From Triticum aestivum (Eukaryota > Streptophyta > Magnoliopsida > Poales > Poaceae): a stretch of 64,000 nt of DNA. The DNA lies in NCBI RefSeq assembly GCF_018294505.1, contig NC_057796.1, forward strand, positions 270,450,982 through 270,514,981. Reading direction: 5' to 3'. A program made the translations under genes and the position numbers. Below the pieces are notes generated by a model, which made no database searches, was not told the DNA's origin, and worked only from the letters and a program-made list of their open reading frames with translations. Below, in pieces: positions 1 through 11,892 of this stretch. How positions within the stretch are numbered: position 1 is the first letter of the stretch; the number at the start of each line of letters is the position of its first letter.

Positions 1-135
1 TTACTTAGATCTGCTTGTCCAAATATCTTGAGATAGCTTTAGACATCGACCTAGGTATTTTTCTGGACTTCACAAAAAAGCATATATGTTTTTCTTGTAA
101 TGTCTGGTAGAAGAACTAATTTGTATGTCTAACAG

Positions 136-1644
136 ATGGACAGGACTAGGATAACTTCTGCTCGAAGATTCTCCGTTGCATATGTCGAGGGGATTGAAAA
201 CTTCATGAACTTTATCAGAGCTGAGTATGATGGTTTGAAATCAGATGTGCTCTGCCCGTTTAGCAGTTCTATGAATTCAGTTACAAGACCCCAGTCAACT
301 GTGCGAAATCATCTACACTTATATGGGATGTCGGTCACATATACTACGTGGGTTCATCATGGTGAAGTTGCGAACGTCAATGTTACTGACTATGTGGAAG
401 CTGTAGATCACCATCTTGATCTGCCTGATGCTCGGGTGGAAGAGGAGGAGGAGGTGGTGGTGGAGCCAGTGAGTTTGACCAACATTGAAACGATGCTACG
501 AAATGCTCGTGCATTTCATGAACTTTCACCTGCAGAAGAAAAATGGTGGGCCCGCATGTTGGAACAATGCAACGTGGCTGTCACCCCAGGAAATAAGCTG
601 TCAGTATTCTCAGCTATGGTCACCTTTCTTCAGGTGAAGACATCTGAGAGGATGACCAACAAATCATTCGATGCGATGTTGGCTGCTTTCTGCAAATCTT
701 TCCCAGATGCGTCTGAGCTACCACACACCTATAGTAAAATGAAGAATTTCTTTCGTGCAGTTGGAATTGGATATGTTATGATCCATGTTTGTAAGAATAA
801 TTGTGTTCTATTCCGGAAGGATTATGCCAACTTAAGAGAATGCCCAAAATGCAAATCATCACGATGGAAAGATGGCGATGCTGTGAAGAGGATTCCTCAT
901 AATGTTCTGAGACATTTTCCAATTATACCAAGATTGCAGAGGTTGTTTCATGATGCTGAAAGAAGAGAGGATGTATTGTGGCATTCTAGGAACCGGGAGT
1001 ATAGAGATCAGAATGTAATGAGCCATCCATCTTATGGTAGTGACTGGAAAAGCTTCAATCAGAAACACAAAAAGTTTGCTACTAACCCGAGAAACATTAG
1101 ACTTGGCTTAGCTTCAGATGGATTTAACCCATTTGGCCACCAAAGCGCCACATATAGCATGTGGCTAGTGCTTGTTATCCCTTACAACATGCCTCCAAAT
1201 GTCTGCACCAAAGAATCAAACTACGTGATGGCCTTGCTCGTCCCATGTCCAAAAAGTCCTGGAAAGGATTTTGATTTATTCATGGAGCCTCTTGTGGAGG
1301 AACTTCAACAGCTACGGAGGGGTGTTCTCACTCGATACCTATATAGCAGCCCACCAGCTGATTTCTTTCTGCGTGCCGTTATAATTTGGTGCATCTATGA
1401 TTATCCGGCTTTGGGCACTATGCCAGGGCGAACGACACATGGTTACAATGCATGTGTTCGCTGTGACATGAATCTGTTGTCATACGCAATATTTAGCAAG
1501 ATCTGTTATATTGGACACCATTGTTTCCTTTCCAAGGACAAGTCGCGTCCTACAAAATACGGAAGATATGCGTTCAATGCAAAGCATGAAAACCGTGATG
1601 CACCAAAGAGGCTCACCGCCGATGGACGCTGCTGCTGCGGTTGA
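136..1644 (+). pseudogene. TNP2-like CACTA transposase, C-terminally truncated
   Basis: This would cut and rejoin DNA at CACTA ends in the nucleus. The 502-residue frame opens with a transposase-associated domain (about residues 1-75, including YVEGIENFMNFIRAEY and HLHLYGM...YTTWVHHGE). It continues with the TNP2 transposase region: CPKCKSSRWK near residue 240, then HSRNREYRDQNVMSHPSYGSDWK and LGLASDGFNPFG, and a PGRTTHGYNACVRC motif near 430. A splice-like TAACAG directly precedes the ATG, so a 5' untranslated exon may exist upstream. Family members usually run well past 700 residues. Here the frame ends in GRCCCG and a TGA, and the catalytic C-terminal part and the second transposon gene are missing. 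It is therefore probably non-functional, although the remaining frame is open and well conserved. Confidence 0.82.
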
Positions 1645-2121
1645 TGATTAGATTGCTTTTGTCCTATTTGCCTGTCAGAAGACATTTTTTATCTACTATG
1701 TGAAATTGTGTTTGCTATGACAACTGAAACCTGATGAACTTGTTGTTTAGTATTTTGTTGTGAGAACATCACTTATTATACGTATGTTGATTTGTGTTTG
1801 GTGATTGTATGACGACTAAAACATGATGACATTGTTGTTTATTTGTACTCATATTTGGTTGTGAAACTTGAATTTGATGACATAGTTTGCTGCTGGACTG
1901 CAATTTGCTCGACGTCTTCGAATGGGAACAAAGCTGACCCGACAGGGCCTCTGCTAATTTATCTATTTATTAGCAAAGGGCCTCTGCTATTTATTTATTT
2001 ATGAGCAAAAGGGGATACCCCCCCCCCCCCGGATTTCCGTTAATAGAAATCATTAGATGTTCACAACACTACGCCCAGCCTACTAAACAAGTTTCATTCA
2101 TTACTAGTTTCAGCAAAGTGC
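1645..2121. other. Non-coding CACTA interior
   Basis: AT-rich sequence after the transposase stop with no supported gene. It contains two copies of a CTCTGCTA..TTTATTTAT..GAGCAAA-like phrase near 1948 and 1982, and a run of 12 C at 2019-2030. Confidence 0.5.
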
Positions 2122-2719
2122 TCATGTCATAGCCACTGAATACATCACGAGTGCTACATACACTGCAAATAAAGAGACAATCATCCTACAGAGCACATCG
2201 ATTTTGCCCATTATCTTCACAAGCTCTTTCATCTCCTCATTGTTGTCAAGGCCGTTCAGCAGCTGTTGCTTGGCCATGATCAGAGGAACTGCATCTTTAA
2301 CCTTCTGCTCTGCATCTTCCTCTTCTGTCGTTCCTTTAGTTATTTGTCCAACACCCAACCTGCTGGTATTGGGATTCCTCGGCTAACCAAATAATCAGCG
2401 TAGTTGCATTCCCCCACATCAGCAACTTCCCAGAAATACAAATCACACGAATATTCCCTTTTCTGCACGACTCAAATTGGAAGATCATCAACCAAACTAT
2501 TAAATAATCAGCAACTGAAAGCAGCAGAACAACACTTAAACACATTATTACCCCATGATCCGGGCATTTGTAGAAGACTCGGCCAGGGTTGAGGATTGTG
2601 GTTGAGACGCCACGAATGACTCTGCGTGATTTGCAGCAGTGGCACCACACCAATGGCAGCGGGTTGCGATGAGCAAACGGCTGCGGTGCATGTGCCGGCG
2701 GGGCTGTGATGAGACCCAC
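2122..2719 (-). pseudogene. GRF-type zinc finger / membrane-anchored protein, broken
   Basis: Read on the minus strand, 2719-2552 encodes a GRF zinc finger start (WCHCCKSRR, then NPGRVFYKCPDHG) and ends at a GT donor. After a short intron, 2462-2340 continues in phase with KREYSCDLYFWEVADVGEC, which supplies the remaining zinc-finger Cys and the FxxW signature. It then stops at LDK followed by TAA. The expected tail, a charged helix (LDNNEEMKELVKIMGKIDVL) followed by one hydrophobic span (MIVSLFAVYVALVMYSVAM), lies in a different frame down to 2122, so there is at least one frameshift. No ATG was found in frame upstream, where a TAA intervenes, so the 5' end is also unclear. GRF fingers bind nucleic acid in known proteins. 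The role of these short plant GRF/membrane proteins is unknown to me. A second, better-preserved copy lies at 58225-58805. Confidence 0.68.
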
Positions 2720-3079
2720 AGGCGATGGTACGGGTGGTGACTTGGCGCATATCTGGTTGTTGCCTGCTTAAGAGCAGGTGGACGAGCAGCCAGCGGACAT
2801 GGTTGTTGCGGCTAGAGCTTCTGATGCTAGGAAGAGTAAGTAGAGAAGAGGAGAAGCGAATGTTGGATATGTCAGCTTCATTACTTGCGGAGTAGCATAG
2901 CACCATATATAGTCATAGTCTAGGTTTGGATTCGAACCAGCTACAGGAGCACGTCTCTCTTTTTTCTAAAACTCAGCAACATCTCTTTACTGGTACACTA
3001 GCTTGTTCTGTAGGCTTTCTCAAGTCTTTGATCTTCTTTCTTTTTTTGCGAGGAAGGAAGGAGGACAAAATTGAGAGTT

Positions 3080-3150
3080 CCTGGGACTCGAACCCAAGAC
3101 CTCTCGGTTGAAAACCAAGGGTGCTAGTCACTTATGTGGCGAACGTTTCC
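3080..3150 (-). other. tRNA-like module (B-box and anticodon-arm-like stem), possible SINE or tRNA relic
   Basis: On the minus strand, an arm CTTGG-TTTTCAA-CCGAG has a 7-nt loop that would present TTC as anticodon. It is followed by GGTTCGAGTCC, a perfect internal RNA polymerase III B box, inside a TCTTGGGTTCGAGTCCCAGG arm. Upstream, TAAGTGACTAGCACCC resembles a weak A box. No acceptor stem closes, so it is not a functional tRNA. A tRNA-derived SINE head is the most economical reading. Confidence 0.4.
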
Positions 3151-3289
3151 TGGGAGGAGGACGGCAGACAAACGCATTTTCCTCGCAGTTTTAGTTGCGA
3201 GGCAAGATCGAACGGTCGCAGTTTCGAGAATGCTATCAGGCAAACGAGCCCAATTTTTCTTTTCTTCCTATATATAAAAAAGTATGCTA

Positions 3290-5074
3290 CTTGGTGTCAG
3301 CTTAGTCAACAAACGATTGTGCCAACCTTGACCATTGGATTGACATTCAACATCCGTCATGTTTCTTCAATCTCTTCTTCCTCCAGCCGCCAAAGCCAAA
3401 CCAGCGCCGGTGGACCGCCTGCTCCCGCCTCCCATGGCTGGTTGTGCTGTCGCGCACGCATCATGGCCACATCGCACCCTAAAACTCTGCGCATCTTACC
3501 CGGCTCCTGTCTGTTCCCGTCCGAGGCCTCACCATCGTCCCCCGCCTTGGTTCGCTCGCCGTGGCGCCGCACTCCGGTGTTGTCAACATGGTCAACAACC
3601 AAGAGGAATAAGGAGATGATTGTACATGGTGAGCATGACAGTAGGGACCCAGCAGCGCGCGCAGTAATTTTTTTTCGGGATGGAGAAGGGTATCAACTGG
3701 GTTGTGCGGGAGCTCTCGCCCGTCTAGCCCAGGCTTTTATTTCATATGTTTACCACGTGACCAGCCCAGTTTGTTTTTTTCCTTTCTGAAAATTGTTAGC
3801 TCAGCTATTTTGTTTTTTGCAGAATAACCAACATAGGCCTACTTGCTTTTCTACGCCCTGCTAGGCCGGAAATCTTTCAAGACAAGGAGGGATGCATTCG
3901 GGCATGCCCATAAAATGGGCTATAAGTAATAAGAAATGGGCTATAAGTAATAATAAATGGGCTGTAAAATGATAAAATACAGCAAACAGGCAATTAGTTC
4001 CAAAATACCTTTTTCTTCCGGATTTTGATATTTTAAATTTCATTGTTTTTGTGCAGGTAAAATTTCATTAGATTTAAATTAAGGTATGTTTAGTTTTTAA
4101 ATTAATTTGAATCTGGCTAGAAATTTCGGGTTGTATGCTGTTTGGGACAAATTTGGAGGCTGACTTGTGGGTCTACTAGGTTGACATGTACGAAAGGCTT
4201 TGTCAACTTAGTCCACAAACGATTCTAGCAGCAGTGACCGTTGGATGTTAATCCAACGGTCGTGCTACTTCCTCAATATCTGATCTTCTTGATCCAGCCG
4301 CCCAAACCAGCGCTGGTGGGACTGCCTGCTCCCGCCTCCCGTGGCCGGCTGTGCTGTCACACAGGCCGCACCGCCCCACCCTACTCCATCGTTGGCCAGG
4401 CCATTCCTCTACTCACCCACACCTCCTGTTATTTTCCAGCGATGGCAGCGGAACCAGTAAACCCTCGTACTCCCCACCGTGTGGGCAACCACTGCTGAGT
4501 CTTCCCCGACTCTGTGTCGTTCCCTTCCTAGGCCTCGCTATCGTCCACCGCCCTGGTGCTCTCGGCGCGGCGTGGTCAACGAACGGCATCCATTGGAAGT
4601 GGAATGTACGTGGAGAGGCTGACCGCTGGGTCCACGGCCGCGCACAAGGAAATGCCTCCTTATTACGCGCAAAATAATGATTCCTCCACCTGACAGCTGG
4701 GACCCACTGAAAGGGCCTCTGTATTTCACGAAAAAATGTTCCCCCCGCTGTCAGCTCGGACACACCAGCTATATCTTCACACGCAAGGAAGTGCCTCCTT
4801 ATTACACAAAAAAAATTAATACTCCCCCTGCTCGCTGGGACCCACCGTAGTGGGAGCTAACTTGTGGGCCTACTAAGTTGACGGGGATGGACGGCTTTGT
4901 CAACTTAGTCAATATGAACGATTCTAGCTCCAGTGACCGTACGATGTCCATTCAACGGTTGTAGTGCTTCTTCAACCTCTGGTCTTCTTGCTCCAGACGC
5001 CCAAACCAGCGCCGGTCGTACCGCCTGCTGGTGCCTCCCGTGGCCGGCTGTGCTGTGGCGGAGGCCTCTCTGCC
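3290..5074 (+). repeat. Tandem ~0.7-0.9 kb GC-rich units of the CACTA body
   Basis: Three related units share a start like GGCTTTGTCAACTTAGTC near 3298, 4198 and 4892. Each continues through ACGATT..GTGACCGTT, a TCTTGATCCAGCCGCCCAAACC-type segment and CTCCCGTGGCCGGCTGTGCTGT. The second and third starts are about 700 bp apart. The third unit is cut at 5074 by the Angela-like element and resumes at 13621. Short open frames here are in different phases between units and show no coding conservation. Confidence 0.6.
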
Positions 5075-6801
5075 TGTTGGGGAATGCAGTAATTTCAAAA
5101 AAAATCCTACACACACGCAAGATCCATGTAGGTGATGCATAGCAAGGAGAGGGGAGAGTGTAGTCCACGTACCCTCATAGACCGTAAGCGGAAGCGTTAT
5201 GACAACGCGGTTGATGTAGTCGTACGTCTTCACGATCCGACCGATCCTAGTACCGAAAGTACGGCACCTCCGCGATCTACACACGTTCAGCTCGGTGACG
5301 TCCCACGAACTCTCGATCTAGCTGAGTGTCAAGGGAGAGCTTCGTCAGCACGACGGCGTGATGACGGTGATGATGAAGCTACCGGCGCAGGGCTTCGCCT
5401 AAGCACTACGACGATATGACCGACGTGGATTATGGTGGAGGGAAACACCACACACGGCTAAGATAATGATCAACTTGTGTGTCTATGGGGTGCCCCCTCC
5501 CCCGTATATAAAGGAGTGGAGGAGGGGGAGGGCCGGCCCTGTCTATGGCGCGCCCTAGGGGAGTCCTACTCCCACCGGGAGTAGGATTCCCCCCTTCCAA
5601 GTAGGAGTAGGAGAGGAAGGAAGGAGGAGAGAGGGAGGAAGGAAAAGGGGGCCGGCCCCCCTCCCAATTCGGATTGGGCTTGGGGGGCGCCCCTTCCTAG
5701 GCCGCCTCCTCCTCTCTCCCACTAAGGGCCAATAAGGCCCATACACTCCCCGGGGGGTTCCGGTAACCTCCCGGTACTCCGGTAAATGCCCGAACGCACC
5801 CGGAACCATTCCAATGTCCAAACATAGCCATCCAATATATCGATCTTTATGTCTCGGCCATTTCGAGACTCCTCGTTATGTCCGTGATCACATCCGGGAC
5901 TCCGAACAACCGTCGGTACATCAAAACACATAACTAATAATATCGATCGTCACAAAACGTTAAGCGTGCGGACCCTACGGGTTCGAGAACTATGTAGACA
6001 TGACCGAGACTCATCTCCGGTCAATAAAAAATAGCGGAACCTGGATGCTCATATTGGTTCCTACATATTCTACGAAGAACTTTATCGGTCAAATCGCATA
6101 ACAACATACGTTGTTCCCTTTGTCATCGGTATGTTACTTGCCCGAGATTCCATCATTGGTATCTCAATACCTAGTTCAATCTCATTACCGGCAAGTCTCT
6201 TTACTCGTTCCGTAATGCATCATCCCGCAACTAACTCATTAGTCACATTTCTTGCAAGGCTTATAGTGATGTGCATTACCGAGAGGGCCCAGAGATACCT
6301 CTCCCACAATCAGAGTGACAAATCCTAATCTCGATCTATGCCAACTCAACAAACACCATTGGAGACACCTTTAGAGCATCTTTATAATCACCCAGTTACG
6401 TTGTGACATTTAATACCACACAAAGTGTTCCTCCGGTATTCGGGAGTTGCATAATCTCATAGTCAGAGGAACATGTATAAGTCATGATGAAAGCAATAGC
6501 AATAAAACTAAACGATCATTATGCTAAGCTGACGGATGGGTCTTGTCCATCACATCATTCTGTAATGATGTGATCCCGTTGATCAAATGACAACGCATGT
6601 CTATGGTCAGGAAACTTAACCATCTATGATTAACGAGTTAGTCTAGTAGAGGCATACTAGGGACACTTTGTTTGTCTATGTATTCACACATGTACTAAGT
6701 TTCCGATTAATACAATTCTAGCATGAATAATAAACATTTATCATGATACAAGGAAATATAAATAAAAACTTTATTATTGCCTCTAGGGCATATTTCCTTC
6801 A
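5075..6801 (-). repeat. 3' LTR of the minus-strand Angela-like element
   Basis: This is the LTR copy downstream in element orientation. It matches 11893-13620 over its whole length, with scattered substitutions and small indels. It contains the ATCATGAC-type U3, and the GCAAGATCC..TGCATAGCA region near 5120-5150 where the R/U5 region of this group normally lies. Confidence 0.88.
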
Positions 6802-7029
6802 GTCTCCCACTTGCACTAGAGTCATAATCTAGTTCACATCGTCATGTGATTTCACACCAATAGTTCACATCTTTATGTGATTAGTTCACATCTCCATGTG
6901 ACTAATAGCCAAAGGGTTTACTAGAGTCAATAATCTCGTTCACATCGCTATGTGATTAACACCCAAAGAGTGATCATGTTTTGCTTGTGAGAGAATTTTA
7001 GTCAATGGGTCTGCCACATTCAGAGCCGT
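6802..7029 (-). repeat. Polypurine tract and 3' internal minisatellite of the Angela-like element
   Basis: Minus-strand GCAAGTGGGAGAC abuts the LTR and is the polypurine tract. Beyond it, degenerate copies of a CACAT..ATGTGA-type unit around 6835-6965 match the cleaner array at 25431-25622 in the second Angela-like element. Confidence 0.65.
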
Positions 7030-9562
7030 ATGTATTTTGCAAATTTTCTATGTCTACAACGCTCTGCACGGAGCTACTCTAGCTAATCGCTCCCACTTTC
7101 AATATGTATCTAGATCAAGACTTAGAGTCATCTAGATCAGTGTTAAAGCTTGCATCGACGTAACTCTTTACGACGACTCTTTTTCACCTCCCTAACCGAG
7201 AAATATTTCCTTAGTCCTCTAAGGATACTTTTGACCGCTGTCCAGCGATCTACTCCTAGATCACTATTGTACTCCCTTGCCAAACTCAAGGTGAGGTTCA
7301 CAATAGGTTTGGTACAAAGCATAGCATACTTTATAGAACCTATGGCTGAGGCATAGGGGATGACTTTCATTCTCTTTCTATTTTCTGCCGTGGGCGGGTT
7401 TTGAGTCTTTACTCAACTTCATACCTTGCAACATAGGCAAGAACTCCTTCTTTGACTGGACCATTTTGAACTACTTCAAAATCTTGTCAAGGAATGTACT
7501 CATTGAAAAAACTTATCAGGCGTCTTGATCTATCTCTATAGATCTTGATGCTCAATATGTAAGCAGCTTCACTGAGGTCTTTCTTTGAAAAACTTCTTTC
7601 AAACACTCCTTTATGCTTTCCAGAAAATTCTACATTATTTCCGATCAACAATATGTCATTCACATATACTTATCAGAATGATGTAGTGCTCCCACTCACT
7701 TTCTTGTAAATACAGGCTTTACCGCAAGTTTGTATAAAACTATATGCTTTGATCAACTCATCAAAGTGTATATTCCAACTCCGAGATGCTTGCACCAGTC
7801 CATAGATGGATCGCTGGAGCTTGCACACTTTGTTAGCACCTTTAGGATTGACAAAACCTTTCTGTTGTATCATATACAACTCTTCTTTAAGAAATCCATT
7901 AAGGAATGCAGTTTTAATATCCATTTGCCTGATTTCATAAAATGTGGCAATTACTAACATGATTCGACAGACTTAAGCATCGCTACGACCGAGAAAATCT
8001 CATCGTAGTCAACACTTCAAACTTGTCAAAAACCTTTTTGCGACAATTCAAGCTTTGTAGATAGTAACACTACTATCAATGTTTGTCTTCCTCTTAAAGA
8101 TCCATTTACTCTCAATGGCTCACCGATCATTGGGCAAGTCAATCAAAGTCTATACTTTGTTCTCATGCATGGATCCCATCTCAGATTTCATGGCCTCAAG
8201 CCATTTCGCGGAATCTGTGCTCATCATCACTTCCTCATAGTTCGTAGGTTCATCATGGTCTAGTAACATGACTTCCAGAATAGGATTAACGTACCACTCT
8301 GGTGCGAAACGTGCTCCAATTGACCTACAAGGTTCGGTAGTAACTTGATCTGAAGTTTCATGATCATCATCATTAGCTTCCTCACTAATTGGTGTAGGAA
8401 TCACTGGAACTGATTTCTGTGATGAACTACTTTCCAATTCGGGAGCAGGTACAATTACCTCATCAAGTTCTACTTTCCTCCCACTCACTTCTTTCGAGAG
8501 AAACTCCTTCTCCAGAAAGGATCCATCCTTAGCAACGGATATTTTGCCTTCGGGTCTGTGATAGAAGGTGTACCCAACAATTTCGTTTGGGTATCCTATG
8601 AAGATGCACTTCTCCGATTTGGGTTCGAGCTTATCAGGTTGAAACTTTTTTCACATAAGCATCACCGCTCTAAACTTTAAGAAATGACAACTTAGGTTTC
8701 TAGCCAAACCATAGTTCATACGGTGTCGTCTCAACGGATTAGATGGTGCCCTATTTAATGTGAATGTAGTTGTCTCTAATGCATAGCCCCAAAATGATAG
8801 TGGTAAATAAGAGACATCATAGATTGCACTATATCCAATAAAGTACGGTTATGACGTTCGGACACACCATTATGCTGTGGTGTTCCAGGTGGCATGAATT
8901 TGTGAAACTATTCCACATTGTTTTAATTGAAGACCAAACTTGTAACTCAAATATTCGTCTCCGTGATCAGATCATAGAAACTTTATTTTCTTGTTACGAT
9001 GATTTTCCACTTCACTCTGAAATTCTTTGAACTTTTCAAATGTTTCAGACTTATGTTTCATCAAGTAGATATACCCATATCTGCTCAAATCATCTGTGAA
9101 GGTCAGAAAATAACGATACCTGCCGCAAGCCTCAACACTCATCGGACCGCATACATCAGTATGTATTATTTCCAATAAGTCATTTGCTCGCTCCATTGTT
9201 CCGGAGAACTGAGTCTTAGTCATCTTGCCCATGAGGCATGGTTCGCAAGCATCAAGTGAATCATAATCAAGTGATTCCAAAAGCCCATCAGCATGGAGTT
9301 TCTTCATGCGCTTTACACCAATATGACCTAAACGGCAGTGCCACAAATAAGTTGCACTATCATTATTAACTTTGCATCTTTTGGCTTCAATATTATGAAT
9401 ATGTGTATCACTATGATCAAGATTCAATAAACCATTTATATTGAGTGTATGACCATAGAAGGTTTTATTCATGTAAATAGCACAACAATTATTCTTTGAC
9501 TTAAATGAATAACCGTATTGCAATAAACATGATCCAATCATATTCATGCTCAACACAAACAC
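7030..9562 (-). pseudogene. Copia pol remnant: integrase, reverse transcriptase, RNase H
   Basis: Minus-strand fragments in several frames encode, in order: a gag-pre-integrase segment HCRLGHIGVKRMKKLH (about 9330-9370); the integrase core with IHTDVCGPM and FTDDLSRYGYIYLMKH (about 9070-9190); a linker; a reverse-transcriptase piece [18 protein letters not shown] and SIYGLVQASRSWN (about 7780-7930); and the RNase H-proximal YASAIGSIKYAMLCTKP (about 7310-7365). The reverse-transcriptase active-site box reads YVND (7655-7666) where YVDD is expected. Frameshifts and stops separate all the parts, so no functional polyprotein remains. Confidence 0.88.
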
Positions 9563-9691
9563 AAAATAACATTTATTTTAGGTTCAACACTAATCCCGAA
9601 GGTAAAGGGAGTGTGCGATGGTGATCTTATCAACCATGGAATCACTTCCAACACACATCATCACCTCGCCCTTAACTAGTCTCTGTTTATT

Positions 9692-10609
9692 TTACAACTC
9701 CCATTTCCAGTTACTACTCTTAGCAACTGAACCAGTATAAAATACCGAGGGGTTGCTATAAACACTAGTAAAGTACACATCAATAACATGTATATCCAAT
9801 ATACCTTTGTTCACTAAGCCATCCTTCTTATCCACCAAGTATCTAGGGCAGTTCCACTTCCAGTGACCATTTCTTTTGCAGTAGAAGCACTCAGTTTCAG
9901 GCTTGGGTCTAGCTTTGGTCTTCTTCATGGGAGTGGCAACTTGCTAGCCATTCTTCTTGAAGTTCCCTTTCTTTCCCTTTGCCCTTTTCTTGAAACTAGT
10001 GGTCTTGTCAACCATCAACATTTGATGCTTTTCTTGATTTCTACCTTCATCGATTTCAGCATCACGAAGAGCTCGGGAATCATTTTCGTCATCCCTTGCA
10101 TATTATAGTTCATCACGAAGTTCCAGTAACTTGGTGATAGTGACTAGAGATCTCTGTCAATCACTATTTTATCCGGAAGATTAACTCCCACTTGATTCAA
10201 GCGTTTGTAGTACTCAGACAATCTGAGCACATGCTCACTGGTTGAGCTATTCTCCTCCATCTTGTAGGCAAAGTACTTGTCAGAGGTCTCATACCTCTCG
10301 ACTCGGGCATGAGTTTGACATACCAATTTCAGCTCTTGGAACATCTTATATGCTCCGTGGCATTCAAAATGATTTTGAAGTCCCGATTCTAATCCATAAA
10401 GCATGGTGCAATAAACTATCAAGTAGTCATCATACCGAGCCTATCAAAACGTTCATAACGTCTGCATGTGCTCCTGCGATAGTTCTGTCACCTAGCGGTG
10501 CATCAAGGACATCATTTTTCTGTGCAGCAATGAGGAAAATCCTCAGATCACGGACCAAGTCCTCATCATTGCTACTATCATCTTTCAACTTATATTTCTC
10601 TAGGAACAT
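9692..10609 (-). pseudogene. Copia gag remnant with CCHC zinc knuckle
   Basis: The minus-strand ATG at 10609 starts MFLEKYKLKDDSSNDEDLV, the usual gag start for this group; the other Angela-like copy starts the same way at 21779. Gag helices (ERYETSDKYFAYKMEENSS, LRLSEYYKRLNQ) follow at about 10180-10300. The zinc knuckle CFYCKRNGHWKWNCP, with all three Cys and the His present, lies near 9850-9890. Frame breaks near 10440 and 10140 make it a pseudogene. Confidence 0.82.
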
Positions 10610-11878
10610 GTAAAAAATAAACAGGGAGCTACATCGCGAGCTATTGATCTACAACAAAAAAATGCTAATACTACTAGGACTAAGTTCATGATAAATTAAA
10701 GTTCAATTAATCATATTACTTAAGAACTCCCACTTAGATAGACATCCCTCTAATCATCTAAGTGATCACGTGATCCAAATCAACTAAACCATGTCCGATC
10801 ATCACGTGAGATGGAGTAGTATTCAATGGTGAACATCACTACGCTGATCATATCTACTATATGATTCACGCTCGACCTTTCGGTCTCAGTGTTCCGAGGC
10901 CATATCTGCATATGCTAGGCTCGTCAAGTTTAACCCGAGTATTCTGCGTGTGCAAAACTGGCTTGCACCCGTTGTATGTGAACGTAGAGCTTATCACACT
11001 CGATCATCACGTGGTGTCTCAGCACGAAGAACTGTCGCAACGGTGCATACTCACGGAGAACACTTATACCTTGAAATTTTAGTAAGGGATCGTCTTATAA
11101 AGCTACCGCCGAACTAAGCAAAATAAGATGTATAAAAGGTAAACATCACATGCAATCAAAATATGTGACATGATATGGCCATCATCATCTTGTGCCTTTG
11201 ATCTCCATCTCCAAAGTACCGTCGTGATCTCATCATCATCGGCATGACACCATGATCTCCATCATGTTGATCTCTATCAACGTGTCATTACATGGTTGTC
11301 TCGCCAACTATTGCTTTTGCAAATATTGCTTTCGCATAGCGATAAAGTAAAGCAATTACATGGCGCTTGCATCTTATGCAATAAAGAGACAACCATAAGG
11401 CTCCTGCTAGTTGCTGATAACTTTAACAAAACATGATCATTTCATACAACAATTTATATATCATCATGTCTTGACCATATCACATCACAGCAAGCCCTGC
11501 AAAGACAAGTTAGACGACCTCTACTTTGTTGTTGCAAGTTTTACGTGGCTGCTACGGGCTTTAGCAAGAACCGTTCTTACCTATGCATCAAAACCACGAC
11601 GATTTTTCGTCAAGTGTGATGTTTTAACCTTCAACAAGGACCGAGCGTAGTCACACTCAATTCAACTAAAGTTGGAGAAACAGACACCCACTATCCACCT
11701 GTGTGCGAAGCACGTCGGTAGAACCAGTCTCGCGTAAGCGTACGCGTAATGTCGGTCTGAGCCGCTTCATCCAACAATACCGCAGAATCAAAGTATGACA
11801 TGCTGGTAAGCAGTATGACTATTATCGCCCACAACTCTTTGTGTTCTACTCGTGCATATAACATCTACGCATAGACCT
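10610..11878 (-). other. 5' leader of the Angela-like element
   Basis: Untranslated leader between the primer site and gag; the equivalent stretch at 20539-21778 is similar. No gene seen. Confidence 0.6.
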
Positions 11879-11892
11879 GGCTCAGATGCCAC
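11879..11892 (-). other. Primer-binding site (initiator Met tRNA type)
   Basis: The minus strand reads GTGGCATCTGAGCC directly after the 5' LTR. This is close to the TGGTATCAGAGC site used by Copia elements to prime minus-strand DNA synthesis. Confidence 0.75.

Noticed and set aside
3121..3789. 222-residue frame
   Set aside because: Spans a tRNA-like module and part of a tandem unit whose other copies do not preserve the frame.
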